Shown: one piece after another, positions 38,369 through 49,757 of the stretch
How positions within the stretch are numbered: position 1 is the stretch's first letter
Layout of the letters: each line of letters starts with the position of its first letter
NCBI GenBank assembly: GCA_013399895.1
Contig: VXBA01001173.1
Span: 79,208-143,207 of the forward strand
Length of the DNA stretch: 64,000 nt
Direction: 5' to 3'
From: Serilophus lunatus
Lineage: Eukaryota; Chordata; Aves; Passeriformes; Eurylaimidae
Translations under genes and position numbers: made by a program
Notes under the pieces: model-generated
What the model was told of the DNA's origin: nothing
Databases searched by the model: none
What the model saw: only the letters and a program-made list of their open reading frames with translations

Positions 38369-38543
38369 CATAGAGCCATAGAACCATGGAATGGTTCAGG
38401 TTCAAGGAACCTTAAAGATCATCTAGTTCTAAACCGCCAGCTGTTGGCGGGGATGCCTTTCACTAGACCATGTTGGTCCCACCCTGCCTTGAACACTTCC
38501 AGGGATGTGGCATCTCCAATTCTTCTGGCCAACCTGTTCCAGT
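38369..38543 (-). mobile_element. CR1 LINE 3' end
   Basis: Complement of a CR1 3' end: CATAGAGCCATAGAACCATGG, then GGTTCAAGGAACCTTAAAGA, TCACTAGACCATGTTGGTCC and GCCAACCTGTTCCAGT. Short and 5'-truncated. Confidence 0.85.
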
Positions 38544-41500
38544 ATAAATTGGTTCAAATCTATCCAGTTCAACAGCTATTCAACCCAATAATTCTCTTAT
38601 CGTAATCTCTTTTCTGTTTATAAATTCTAAGGTTTTTCATGTTTTTCACTTGAATTAGCCATCCAGTTGATGATACTTATAAATTATTGACAGGAGACAT
38701 TTAGGGGAAAAAAATTAAGATGACATAAATGACATGAATTTCCTCTGATGCATTCTTCTGCCAATCATTAAATTAAGTAAGCCTTGATATGGAGCAACCG
38801 TTGTGCTCGGTAAGATGCCATTAAACCCCTATTTCAGGAATTGATTTAGTGTCTGTTTTACTACTCTTATTTCTTTGACCTTCTCATTTGTACCCGTGTA
38901 ACAAATTAGCATTGTTCTCTATATTCGATTACTTCTATTAAAAAAGCATGTCACTTATTACCTCAACGATTGGGATTTTCTTTTTTGAAACAGGAAAATA
39001 ATATTTGCCATTCATCATCTATAAAAATTAACAATTTTTTTAGATCTGTAGGTATTTCTCATCTTTCTTCTATGTCTTCTTAGACCTTTGTCTCTCACAC
39101 TAAAATAGTCTTTAGACACATACAGATAATCCCACAATAATACCAAGGGAAAATATTTATGCTACTACAGTTCAACATAGATACTGGTTTTGAAAAATAA
39201 GTTACATTAAAACTGTTTTAAATGTAGGTTTTAACCATTTATATGAATAAATTAAACCACATTTCAAATGAAAATTAATGATACATGAATATTAATATGC
39301 TGTTGTTTTGTCAGACAAGGCTGCACTTTGTTGATCTTTCCACATTGTTAAATTTATATAAAATGTCTATTGCTCAAGGGCAATATAATGAAAAAAAAAA
39401 AAAATAAAAATAAGGAAAGTCAGAGATCCTTCTAATTGTAAAAAAATAGTTTAAACTGAAAATTCAGTGATATTTTTGAGAAGGAAGTTTGGAAGCTTCA
39501 TAATTTCATGAGAAGCACCGTAACTTCCTAATTCCAACTGTTTCCCTTAAATTTACAAATTCCCTGTAAGTCACAGCTGATAACATTATCCCTCTGCTTT
39601 AAAATTACCTTGTTTACCAGAAGAGAAGAATTTGTAAAGAAAGGTAAATTGGATTAAACAGTGTCACAATCTCATCAAGAGAAAGAGAACAAGGAAGTTT
39701 GTCAGCAATAACAGCCTTTTCCCATTTCCAGGTGGAATTGCAAGTCTGAAAAATTTTAGTACACAAGGATCCAAGAAATAATCTTTTGCTATTCCTCATT
39801 ATAATTCGCAAATAAGAAAAATAAGTGCACCTCTAAATGTATGATATTTACGGGTTGTTCGAAAAAGGCAAAACCAAAAGGGGAAAAAAAAAATCAAGAT
39901 GAGAATGGTGATTACAAGAAAAGTTTCATAGGTTGTTTTTTTTTTTATGGAAACAGTGTATTAATATCAGATTCCATACAATTATAGTAGCTGTTTAGAA
40001 AAACACCCATGTAAAAGCCTATAATCAGCTACTACTCTGTACAACAATGCAGTTATTGCAAAATTGATTCCAACGACATATAATGCCACTTAAAAATAGT
40101 CTGTCCATGTACTATAAAATTTTTATGCTTATCACATACTCAGTGTAGCATTTCAGATCTTTCTTTAATCAAAGATTTAGTTTCCCAAGTTATCACTTTA
40201 TACCAAATGGCAAGTGAAAAGATAGATGCTAACCAGTAGTTCATATTGAGTGGAGAATGGGGAGGAGAGAAGAGATATTTCATTCAGGTACCACTACATT
40301 TTTTATCTTATAACCATCTGCAAAATAGCCTTTATCTAAGCACATTGTACAATGAGCTCTAACATTTACTGGGGAAAGCTTTGGCATCACAACAGGATTT
40401 ACTCTGTCTCTATCAAGACACACTCACAGAGCAAACAGTAACCCAGAGATTCCAACTGCAAGTAGAAGTACAAGTTGCTATGTTACAATTCCTGTAGGTT
40501 TTGCAGCAGCAGATGGACATTTTGAATGGAATTGATGCCTATTTGGCTCTTGTAACTTGAATTTCCAGGAGCTTGAGTTTCAAAGCAAACCAGCCATAAA
40601 ATATTTTGAGCTTGTAGAACATGAGTCTGAACACACCTGATCCTTCTCTCTCATCTTTAGGGTACTAGACAAAATAATTTATATTCCTACTTCCTCAAAA
40701 ATCAAAGCTCCAGTGCATTCCATGTACAGCAGACATAACTCTCATCTCTTCCCTTTGCCATTAATTTCAATTTACTGAGCTAGAGTCCTATTTTGAGATG
40801 TGCCCAGGTGGACACTTAGAGCTCATAGAGAGAGACTATTTTGAAATCTGCAGTTCATGCTGTGGCTTTTAAAGTCCATTTCATTGCTTGCACAGAGGAA
40901 TAACTTAGTCAGCTTCTTGGTCATTGATATGATCTTCTGCACAAGAGCATCAGAGGAAAGCATGGTAAAATACTGGAAGACACAGGAAAACTGACAACAA
41001 AACAGACATGCAGGCACAGTAGTTGAAACAATCTGTTTGCATCCTGAATTTAAATAACTAGGTAAATATCACTTTGACAATTGCACTTCAGAAATTCTGT
41101 TGTTCAATTCTTGCCTCTTGCACATGTAAGCTTCTATGGTATTCAACATCAGCTGAAGTTAATTTCCTTGGTCTGGTTTGATAAATGCAGGAGAGCTATT
41201 TTTTAGATTCAAGAAACCTATGGCTTTGGGAAGAAAAAATATAGTTTTTCACAAAGTATCGAAGCAGGAGTAAGAAGAGAAAGGTATAGTTATAGCATTC
41301 CTGTTCTTTGGAATCATATTGTGGTATACCCACCTTTTCTGTGAATGCGATTGTCTGATATATCCAGTCTGAGATGTTGGCATCATGGAATAGACACCAA
41401 GTATATACAGACATATGAACATCACTAAATGTGTTACATCCATAAAATGGAGATTTGTAATTTCTGTTCTGGGAGGCTGGGCAGAGGTCAACACTTTGGC

Positions 41501-42688
41501 TGCTATCAGTAATAATACTTTCTTAGTAACAGTATTGCTTCCAACCTCACCCCCCCCATAATAGCGAAACATTTAAAAAATCCTATTAAGAAACATATAT
41601 CTTCCTGAACATCTCTCTTGTGGTGCTGGACTAGCAGCAGTCATAACACACTACACAATGTCATTCCCTTTCAAATGCTTTAATTTTGTAAAACTGGCAG
41701 ACCTACTCCTCAAAGGCTTTTTCAGATTCCCTTTCTGTCTTTCCTATTATTTATTACTGCCTTTCAGCATCTGTAGTTCCCTCATCAGGATCTGAAATTA
41801 ATCTGAATCTTGATTTTAATTCTTTTGTAACCCCTTTTTACTATTCTGGCAGCAGAAAGATACTTTCTTATCAGCTTGAGGTGCAAATGATGCTGGAAGG
41901 ATAATGCCCATGTTAAAAGGGCACTGCTAACTCAAACGCTGACTGGAAAATGACCCCAGCAATTGATGAGCAATTGTAAGCCACACTGAGGTTCACCTAA
42001 ACTCTATCAGGGAGCATGACAATCCTTGATTACCCATTGTTTTGGGGAACTTAATGACTCTTGCTGTTTTCCTTTTTCAATTTAACGCACAAAGTTCTGC
42101 AGGATCACCTGAATGCATTATTCCGCATCATATTTCAGAAAGACGTAACATTTTTTGCCATCACTGTGAAATTTTCCAGGAAACATAGAGAAAAAAAATA
42201 ACATACTGAGCCAGGGTGTTCTGCAGATCTTGAATTATGGCTAGCCACCTTAAACCTAACTGAGTTTCTAAAGTTCATGTAGAATATCACTGTCTCTCTG
42301 TTTTGTCTGTTTCATACAATGTGAGGTGACAAAATTTGGAATGCAGTTTAAACTAGGTTTGAACAAGGTCACTCCAAACTGCATCATTTTACCACAAAAC
42401 ATTAAATGCTGTCCAAAATCTCAAATATCAACTTCACTTAATTGTTATACAAGTCCTCAAGAAATAAAATGCATAGATAGTTTAGTAAAAAAAAATGCCC
42501 TACAAGAATGTAATTTTCTTTAGATAAAATACACACTGTCTTGATCCACTTATCATCCATCTTCTTTCTTTGGCTTAAACGCAGAAGAGATTTAATCCAA
42601 GTTCTATTGTACAATTTCTTTCTCTTGAGGTTTATGTTTGACTATGAGCCTTTTGATCAGAACTGACATTAATCCTAAGGACAAGAAT
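38544..42688. other. 4.1 kb AT-rich unique-looking DNA
   Basis: No gene or recognised repeat. A run of A near 39390-39405 and a C8 run near 41551 are the only simple tracts of note. Confidence 0.45.
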
Positions 42689-43167
42689 GTCTGCAAAGTA
42701 GAGGTAAATCAATTACAGAATCACAGAATTAACTAGGTTGGAAAAGACCTTTGAGATCATCAAGTTCAACCTATGACCCAACACCATCTCATCAACTAAA
42801 CCATGGCACTGAGTGCCACACCCAATCTCTTTTTAAACACTTCCAGGATGATGACCCCACCACCTGCCTGGGCAGCCCATTCCAAAGGTAAATCACTCTT
42901 TCTGTGAAAATTTTTTCCTAACATCCAGCCTAAACTGCCACTGATGCAGCTTGAGACTGTGTACTCTAACTGAGGTCAAACACAGCTGTAAATACAAATA
43001 TCAACACCCATTTTTATATACACAATATTTAGACTACACTGAGAAAGCAAAGATGACTAGAGGGAATTTGAGTATTTGATAATGATATATAGTAACTATT
43101 TGGCAAAAAATATGAGTTACTATCTGTCTTGGGTTAGCTGAGACCGAGAAAACTTTCCCTGTTTTGA
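42689..43167. repeat. first copy of an exact 479-bp duplication
   Basis: This stretch is repeated base for base, as far as I can follow, at 43304-43782, a shift of 615. It holds a CR1 3' end and the first 43 bases of an LTR. The second copy begins right after an N gap and ends at a single N, which points to an assembly artefact. Confidence 0.85.
42716..42965 (-). mobile_element. CR1 LINE 3' end
   Basis: Complement of a CR1 3' end: CAGAATCACAGAATTAACTAG, GTTGGAAAAGACCTTTGAGA, CAAGTTCAACCTATGACC, ACACTTCCAGGATGATGACC and CTAACATCCAGCCTAAACTG. It is well preserved, hence a fairly young CR1 subfamily. It appears again at 43331-43580 in the duplicated block. Confidence 0.9.
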
Positions 43168-43259
43168 TTCAGGTTTAAATAAAGAGATTTCTTCTTCCCC
43201 CCACTCCCTTTTGGCTCACGTGTTTTCTTTTGTTTCCTCTTGGGGAGGGGGGACTGGGG

Positions 43260-43303
43260 NNNNNNNNNNNNNNNNNNNNNNNNNNNNNNNNNNNNNNNNN
43301 NNN
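43260..43303. other. assembly gap (44 N)
   Basis: A run of 44 unknown bases inside the LTR, directly before the repeated 479-bp block. Confidence 0.98.
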
Positions 43304-43782
43304 GTCTGCAAAGTAGAGGTAAATCAATTACAGAATCACAGAATTAACTAGGTTGGAAAAGACCTTTGAGATCATCAAGTTCAACCTATGACCCAACACC
43401 ATCTCATCAACTAAACCATGGCACTGAGTGCCACACCCAATCTCTTTTTAAACACTTCCAGGATGATGACCCCACCACCTGCCTGGGCAGCCCATTCCAA
43501 AGGTAAATCACTCTTTCTGTGAAAATTTTTTCCTAACATCCAGCCTAAACTGCCACTGATGCAGCTTGAGACTGTGTACTCTAACTGAGGTCAAACACAG
43601 CTGTAAATACAAATATCAACACCCATTTTTATATACACAATATTTAGACTACACTGAGAAAGCAAAGATGACTAGAGGGAATTTGAGTATTTGATAATGA
43701 TATATAGTAACTATTTGGCAAAAAATATGAGTTACTATCTGTCTTGGGTTAGCTGAGACCGAGAAAACTTTCCCTGTTTTGA
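43304..43782. repeat. second copy of the exact 479-bp duplication
   Basis: Repeats 42689-43167 without visible differences and stops at an N at 43783. The CR1 copy, the left target duplication and the LTR start are all present twice, while the LTR end is present once. Confidence 0.85.
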
Positions 43783-44067
43783 NCCATCTCCTTCAGATTA
43801 ACTGAACTTTTTCGGACATTGAAGAGTGGTTTTGGGTTTTTTTGTTGTTTGTTCATTTGTGGAACTGGTGTGGGTGAGGGTGTTGGCAGATGGTTTTGGG
43901 GCTTTTGGAGGGTGGTTACTGGGCTTTCCTCAGGGGGGTTCTTTTCAGTATTTTAATATTTTTTAAGTTAATTTTTTTTCCTTACCTCATAATAAATTAT
44001 ATTCTTTAATAACTCTGTATCCACGAATTATTAATCAATCATTTGTCGATCAAACCAGGACACTATC

Positions 44068-44812
44068 AAAGAGGGATAACCTACATAGTGTAGGTTTCAT
44101 ACTTTCTTTGAGGGGTGGACAGGGAGCAGTGGGTTCTAAACAAGTTTTGATAAACTGTTTATGCATTGTTTATTACATTAACATCTACTTTGATAGAAAT
44201 GAATTGATAATCTGGAAAATAGTAATAAGAAACAAACCAAGCAAGAATCCTGTTTGGCATCCTGACTACACAGATGACTCTTACTGATTTGAATAGAAAC
44301 TGCATTATTGAATATTATTCCATTTTGTTTCTTTTCCCCTTGATTACATGAAAGCAATATTTTTAATATCAGAGACTTGACAAAGTAGGTTGTCTACTCT
44401 TTCATGCAGTGACACAGCATCCATTTCATAGATAAGAAAGGGAATTTGAGGAATTTCTATGTCAGGCAGGGAAAATACAGATTTTTCCCTTCAGCCTATC
44501 TAGCCAAAACATAAAATTCAATTGTTCTTCTGTTGAAGTTCTTGATCAGGAATAATGACTTTGTCATGCATGTTTGCAGTCTCAGGACAAAGGTTTCCAT
44601 ATATACAAAAACTTTCATTTTAATTTTCATAAAATTAACTAGACTGTAGAGAGGATTTAGACCATTTGGGACACCTCTTTCCCTATCACTTCTTTTCTAA
44701 CTATCTCCATTCCCTTTTCTCATTCAAGATATTGTGGCTTTCTTATTTATTTTATTTTGCATATATACTAAATTTTTCACACGTTTATTTACAAAATGCA
44801 CTATCATATGTG
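44068..44812. other. AT-rich unique-looking DNA
   Basis: No gene or recognised repeat between two LTRs. Confidence 0.4.
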
Positions 44813-45329
44813 TGTCATGGTTTAACAGCAACTAACCCCATATGTCTGATTGCTCATTTCGCCCAGTCAGATGGGGGAGAGAATCAGAGGAGTAAAATAG
44901 ATAAAACTTGTAAGTTGAAATAAAGACAATATAATAGATAAAAAAAACAAAACCAAACAAACAAAAACCTCAAGGAAGGGTAAACAACATTCACTGCTTC
45001 CCAAGAACAGGAAGGTGTCCAGTCATCCCCAGGAAAGCAACGCTAGATTGCACATAATGATCACTTTGGAAGACAAAACACCAGCATTCTAAACATTCCC
45101 CTTTTTCTTCTCCCTTTTCTGTGCTCCCTTCTAAGTCCTTGTGCACTCCCAACATGCTCCCAACCTTCCAACTTAATGGGGTAAGGTGAGAAGTAGAAAA
45201 GGCTCTGTGCAAGCCCTGCTCAGCAGTAACTAAATGACCTCTGTGTTATTAAAACTGTTTTCAGAACAATTGAAAATATAGATGCATACTGTGTAGAAAG
45301 TTAATTCTGCCGCAGAAAAAACCAGCACA
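44813..45329 (-). mobile_element. avian retroviral LTR, internally deleted
   Basis: On the plus strand it starts TGTCATGGTTTAAC and ends AAAACCAGCACA, so the LTR reads TGTGCTGGTTTT..GTTAAACCATGACA on the minus strand, a form I know from many bird genomes. Conserved landmarks are CAGTCAGATGGGGGAGAGAA, GGAAGACAAAACACCAGCAT and AAAAGGCTCTGTGCAAGCC. The segment that normally holds the TATA box between the last two seems to be missing. No matching duplication flanks it, and the sequence beyond 45329 may be further element DNA. Confidence 0.75.
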
Positions 45330-45477
45330 TTATCCACCACTTAATCTACACCATTTACATCATGCTTAAGTCACACACTATCTGATACCTCCTTAGTAAC
45401 CACCCCATCCTTCACATCAATTGATAAAATATGCTCGTATATGTCCCTTATCCCTATGCCAGCTCACACTCAGTTAC
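45330..45477 (-). mobile_element. probable continuation of the avian endogenous element
   Basis: TTATCCACCACTTAATCTAC, CCATTTACATCATGCTTAAG and CCCTTATCCCTATGCCAGCT remind me of sequence that accompanies such LTRs in bird genomes. It links the LTR at 44813 to the tandem array at 45478. The orientation is assumed from the LTR. Confidence 0.35.
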
Positions 45478-46035
45478 AGACTGTAGCTCTCTACAGGTGC
45501 ATGTGCTCCAAGTAGATACATATTTATGAGCCACAGCCTCTTCAATAGTACACCTTCTGAAGGATATGCCTTATCACAGCTGCAGTCTCTTCTAGACTCA
45601 CCTGTTCCAGGATGTCTTAATCTAAGGGTCACAATGCCTTCAGAGTTATACCTATTCCAGTGTGGCCCTACCCACAGCCACAGTGAATTCAGAAATAAAC
45701 CTGATCCCACACAGCCTCACCCATGGCTGCAGTCCTTCCAGGGATATACTTGCTCTTATGTAGGCTTATCCATGGCCACACATTTTGAAGTGCTTCAGCA
45801 TGGTCTGACACACACCTACTGATGGTTCAGGGTATCCCTTCTCCACTAAACACTTATCCTTGGGCCACAATCCCTTTCATACACCTGTTGCAGTAGGAAC
45901 ATAACCATGGCCACAGACACTGTAGCTGTTCTGGTGTGGGCTTATCAGATGCCACAGGTGCCTTGGGGTGTTCTGTTCCTGTGTGAACTCATCTACAGGT
46001 CACAGTCCCTTTAACTCAAGTCCACACTGGAGTTC
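45478..46035. repeat. degenerate minisatellite-like array, unit about 47 bp, about 11 units
   Basis: The words GGCCACA or GGCTGCAGT, then a CTTCAGGGATA-like segment, then CCTGTTCCAG-like, then TTATCCAT recur with a spacing of roughly 45-50 bases, for example at units starting near 45533, 45578, 45632, 45676, 45730, 45772, 45855, 45911, 45952 and 45997. The units are too diverged for exact counting by eye. Similar ladders occur inside some avian LTRs, and the LTR at 50738 has a short one. Confidence 0.65.
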
Positions 46036-46400
46036 CATCCTGCCCAGAACAGCATAAAAGGGACAGCAGCAACACCCTGGCCACCTGCCAGGCCAGGGGT
46101 TTCACCATGGCTGTCACCCAGGTGTTCCCAGGTGTGCTGATCACAGTGAGGTGATCAGCAGTGCAGGGAGCAGAGAAAGCAAAAAGCAGCCACTAACGAG
46201 CATTAAACTCTAATACATAGTGAGGAAAGCATGTCCCATGGCAAGAACAGGGGCCTGCCAGTTATTGGCTCAACAGCATTAACAGCTACATCTTCAATCA
46301 AGCACATTCCAATCAAGTCTATCATTATAGTGAGCCTTTCAAGTCCAGCATTGGATGCCAAAAAGAACAGCTTTTCCAGATACATGTCGCATCCTTCTCA
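46036..46400. mobile_element. unclassified segment, probably part of the same endogenous element
   Basis: It follows the array and contains a TATA-like CATAAAAGG at 46051-46059, a GC-rich patch, and a minus-strand open frame of 60 codons at 46203-46385 with no retroviral domain I can identify. I see no CA terminus or target duplication. Membership in the element is inference from continuity. Confidence 0.3.
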
Positions 46401-47845
46401 GTTTTAGGGTTTGAATGATCAGTTGTATAAATAAAACAATTCTAAACAGATACCTTTGAACTAAATTATTCTTCAATATTGTGTTACTGAATAATCATTA
46501 TTGCTCAAAAGGTGTTCCTTACTGAGAACAATGAAAACAGGTTTTCATAAACAAGTTTTAGAGAGAAATGCCTAATTCCTAGTATTTTACTTTTCAAACC
46601 ATGTCAGATTTCAACAACAGCAAATGCTTTTCCAGTGAATTCTGATATAGGAGAACTCATTCTGGAAATGAATGGTAATAATAAGTCTGTTTAAACCCCC
46701 AGAAACAACTGATGTATGCCAGAGCTGAAAATCAATATTTCTTTAATAGTCTGTACAAAAAATTAGTTTATAGTGGACTTTCCTAGGTACCATCTAGATA
46801 TACAGAAGGGATATATGGTTTTATAAGGTCATATTTACATTTAACACTACAAGATAATGCTTAATACATCAATGCAAAATGCTAAAAATTTCAGCTGTAG
46901 TCCTTTGAATAGATGCCAAAAAGCTATTCAATAGTATCAAAGGAAATAATTTCTTTCATTTATAGATTTAATTGGACTTGATCTTAACTTTCTTCACAGA
47001 CTATAGTTTTCATATTGGATAAAAACTTCATTCTTGCTATATATTTACAGCAGAATTTACATGATCAGTAATAACATTTATAAATGCTCCTAATTTCCTT
47101 ACATTTTACCTTTTGAGCTGACACTAATTTTCTGGATACTACTGACGTACTTTGCTACCATTACTTTTTAACCTACTACATATACACAGGCAAGTTCAAT
47201 ATGTTGTCAGATTTTTAATAGTTTTATAGTATCCAGAAAGATACTTCCTTGGGAGGAAGTTTGAAACACATTTTGGAAAGAAAATATATTTTGGCAAATC
47301 TTCCTTGACATCCTAGACAGTCTTGAGATAAGCAGACAGAGGAGAAACTCATTCACAACTCCAAGTAATCCCACTGGCAAGCTATGTACAAAAAGAAGAT
47401 GCATTCTACTTAAATTCTTAACCTGGTTAATCAAAATCCATTGACATACTTGAATTTAACACAAAGCATTCAGTTCAGTAATTAAAAGCAGATTATGAAA
47501 TTATTAATTTCACACCAAACTGATAAAAATTTGTGGTCACTTACAAAGGTTCACTACAAGGTTGGGAATATAATTCGTGTTCTCCTCTATCCTTTGAGTT
47601 GCAGGGAATGATAATGGAAGAAACAGAAAGACCCAGAAAATCAATGTCTGTCTCTGTGATTTGCATCACCAGCAGAATTTTGTGGGTTTTGGTCACTGTT
47701 GGCCTACAGGACACCAAGCCTGCTGACAACAGACAGGGTACACCAAGGATAAATGATCTTTGCACAGGAGTTAGGGCTCACTGAGAAAGCTTTTAATTAG
47801 ATTTGAAATGGGAAAGGGGTAAAACTAGACTCACTAAAGAGAAAC
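46401..47845. other. AT-rich unique-looking DNA
   Basis: No gene or recognised repeat. Open frames on both strands at 47533-47784 overlap each other and show no domain. Confidence 0.4.
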
Positions 47846-48481
47846 CTGAGGGCAGCACACCAGTGTTTGATGGATGGTGTCCTAGTGAGGTCCTTCAGTC
47901 TGCTTCATGATGTGCTGAGAATGCAGGAGCACAAACAAAAAAAACAAGAGGAGCTAGAATTTTTGTCCCAGTTCTGCAGGTATGACACTGTTGGCATAAG
48001 CAAAACCTGCTGACATGATTCCTGTGACTGGGTGTGCCTTGACAGATGGTTGCAGGCTCCTCAGGAGGGATCAGCAGGGTGGGCCAGGCAACAGCATGGA
48101 GCTGTGTGTAAGGGAGGGATTGGACTGTACACCACTTGCAGTTGGCAGTGATACAACTAAGAGCATCTGAGATGCAAAGATGAAGGGGAAAGAAAATAAA
48201 ACACATATTGTTGTGGGAGTATGCTATTAACCATCCATCCAGGATTATGAATCAATGAATTATTCTACAGGGAATTAAGGTGTATCTCTAGACCAACTGC
48301 ACTTCTCCTGAATGTTTTCAATACCCAGATAAAGGAATATCATACAGCTGACACAAACAGGTCCAGGAAATTTCTGAAGCATGTTGAAGATAACTTCATG
48401 GAGCAGGCACTAAGGGAATTATCTAGGAAAGGTGCCCTCCTAGATTTGTCAACAGAGAGGAACTCGTGGGCAAAATGTCTG

Positions 48482-48678
48482 AAGGAAACTTTTTACTATG
48501 AGGATGGTGAAACACTGGGACAGGTCACCCTGGGAATACCCCATCCCTGGAAACATTCAAGTTTAATTTGAGTGGGGATCCAAGCAACATAATCAAGTGG
48601 AAAATATCCCTGCTCATTGTAAGAGTGTTGGACTAAGTGATCTTTAGAGGTCCCTTCCAACCCAAACCATTCTAAGAT
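48482..48678 (+). mobile_element. nested CR1 3' end inside CR1
   Basis: Reads as a separate CR1 3' UTR: GGATGGTGAAACACTGGGACA, GGAATACCCCATCCCTGGAA, TAAGTGATCTTTAGAGGTCC, CTTCCAACCCAAACCATTCT. Coding CR1 sequence lies on both sides, so this piece was inserted later. Confidence 0.75.
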
Positions 48679-49204
48679 ACAGAGGACTGGAAGAAACTGA
48701 GGGCCCCATAATTCAAGGGGAAATGTTCAGCAGCATGCTACACCACCAGACACACATAATTCTAGATGGGTTCCACCCAAAGGTCCTGAGGAAGCTATAT
48801 GAAGTGTACACCAAGCTGCTTTCCATGATTTATCAGCAGTCCTCACTAACTGGGAGGACCCATTTGACTGGAAGTTGGCAAATGTGACGCTCATTGGCAA
48901 GAAGGGTCTTAAGGAGGGCCTGGGGAACTAGTGGCCTCTCAATCTGACCCCGATGCTGGAAAAGGTTAAGGAGTAGATCAACTTGAGTGTATCAGGACAA
49001 CTAGATGATCAGGCCCAGTCAGCATGGATTTATGAAAGGCAGATTCTGCTTGACTAACCTGATCTCCTTCTCTGATAAGGTGACCTGCATTATTATTATG
49101 ATGGAGAGGCTGAGAATATCATCTACCTAGACTTTAATAAAGTTTTTGGAAACATTTCCAATAACATTTTTCTGGAGAGACTGGTTTCTCATTGCTTGGA
49201 TGGT

Positions 49205-49360
49205 TGAGTCACCATCACTGAAGATATTTAAAAAGACACATAGGTGTGGCACTTAGGGACATGTTTTATTGGTGGATTTGGCAGTGCTGGGTTAATGATT
49301 GGATTGGATTAGATTGTTTTAGAGACCTTTTGCAATTTAAACAATTCTATGACTCTAAAA
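49205..49360 (+). mobile_element. second nested CR1 3' end
   Basis: TGAGTCACCATCACTGAAGA, GTGCTGGGTTAATGATTGGA and AAACAATTCTATGACTCTA form a CR1 3' end inside the longer CR1, which resumes near 49370. Confidence 0.65.
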
Positions 49361-49757
49361 TGCGCATCTTAGAGGAAACAGCTGGGTCCATTTGGTTTGT
49401 TCAGCGTGGAGAAAAGAAGGCTGAGAGGCGACACCATCACAGTCTACAACTTCCTCAGTGGGATCAGTGGCTGCAGAGGTGCTGATTTCCTCTCTCACAA
49501 GGAAACACAAGGAAATGCAATGAAGCTGTGAGAGGACATTCAGACTGGTCATTAGAAAGGGTTGTTCCCTGGTGAGGTGATCAGTCACTGGGACAGCTTC
49601 TCCAGTGAAGTAGATACGCTACAGAAATTGTCAGAGTTCCAGTGGTGTCTAGATGATGCTCTTAGTCATGTGGTTTAGGTTAGGCAGTCCTACAAGGACT
49701 GAATTGGATTCCATGATCCTTATAGGACCCTTCCATCTTGAGATATTCTATGATATT

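Larger units (their letters stand above)
43125..44062 (+). mobile_element. solo LTR (family C), split by a gap and false duplication
   Basis: The LTR starts TGTCTTGGGTTAG at 43125 and ends AAACCAGGACA at 44062, flanked by the identical 5-mer CTATC at 43120-43124 and 44063-44067. A poly-A signal AATAAA is at 43991-43996, about 70 bases from the end. The parts that belong to the LTR are 43125-43259 and 43784-44062; the N run and most of the second 479-bp copy do not. Five-base target duplications and TG..CA ends fit an ERVL- or ERV1-class LTR. Its true length is unknown because of the gap. Confidence 0.8.
47846..49757 (+). mobile_element. long degraded CR1 LINE copy with nested CR1 ends
   Basis: The copy runs from the endonuclease part of ORF2 to the 3' end. 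TATGACACTGTTGGCATAAG near 47982 encodes the endonuclease-like YDTVGIS, followed by stops. GTGGGAGTATGCTATTAACC near 48214 and TTATGAAAGGCAGATTCTGC near 49030 (reverse transcriptase region) follow in order, then TTCAGCGTGGAGAAAAGAAGG near 49402. The end is a TATTCTATGATAT at about 49743. The frame is broken by many stops and by two inserted CR1 3' ends. It is the longest CR1 in the window and is not functional. Confidence 0.85.
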
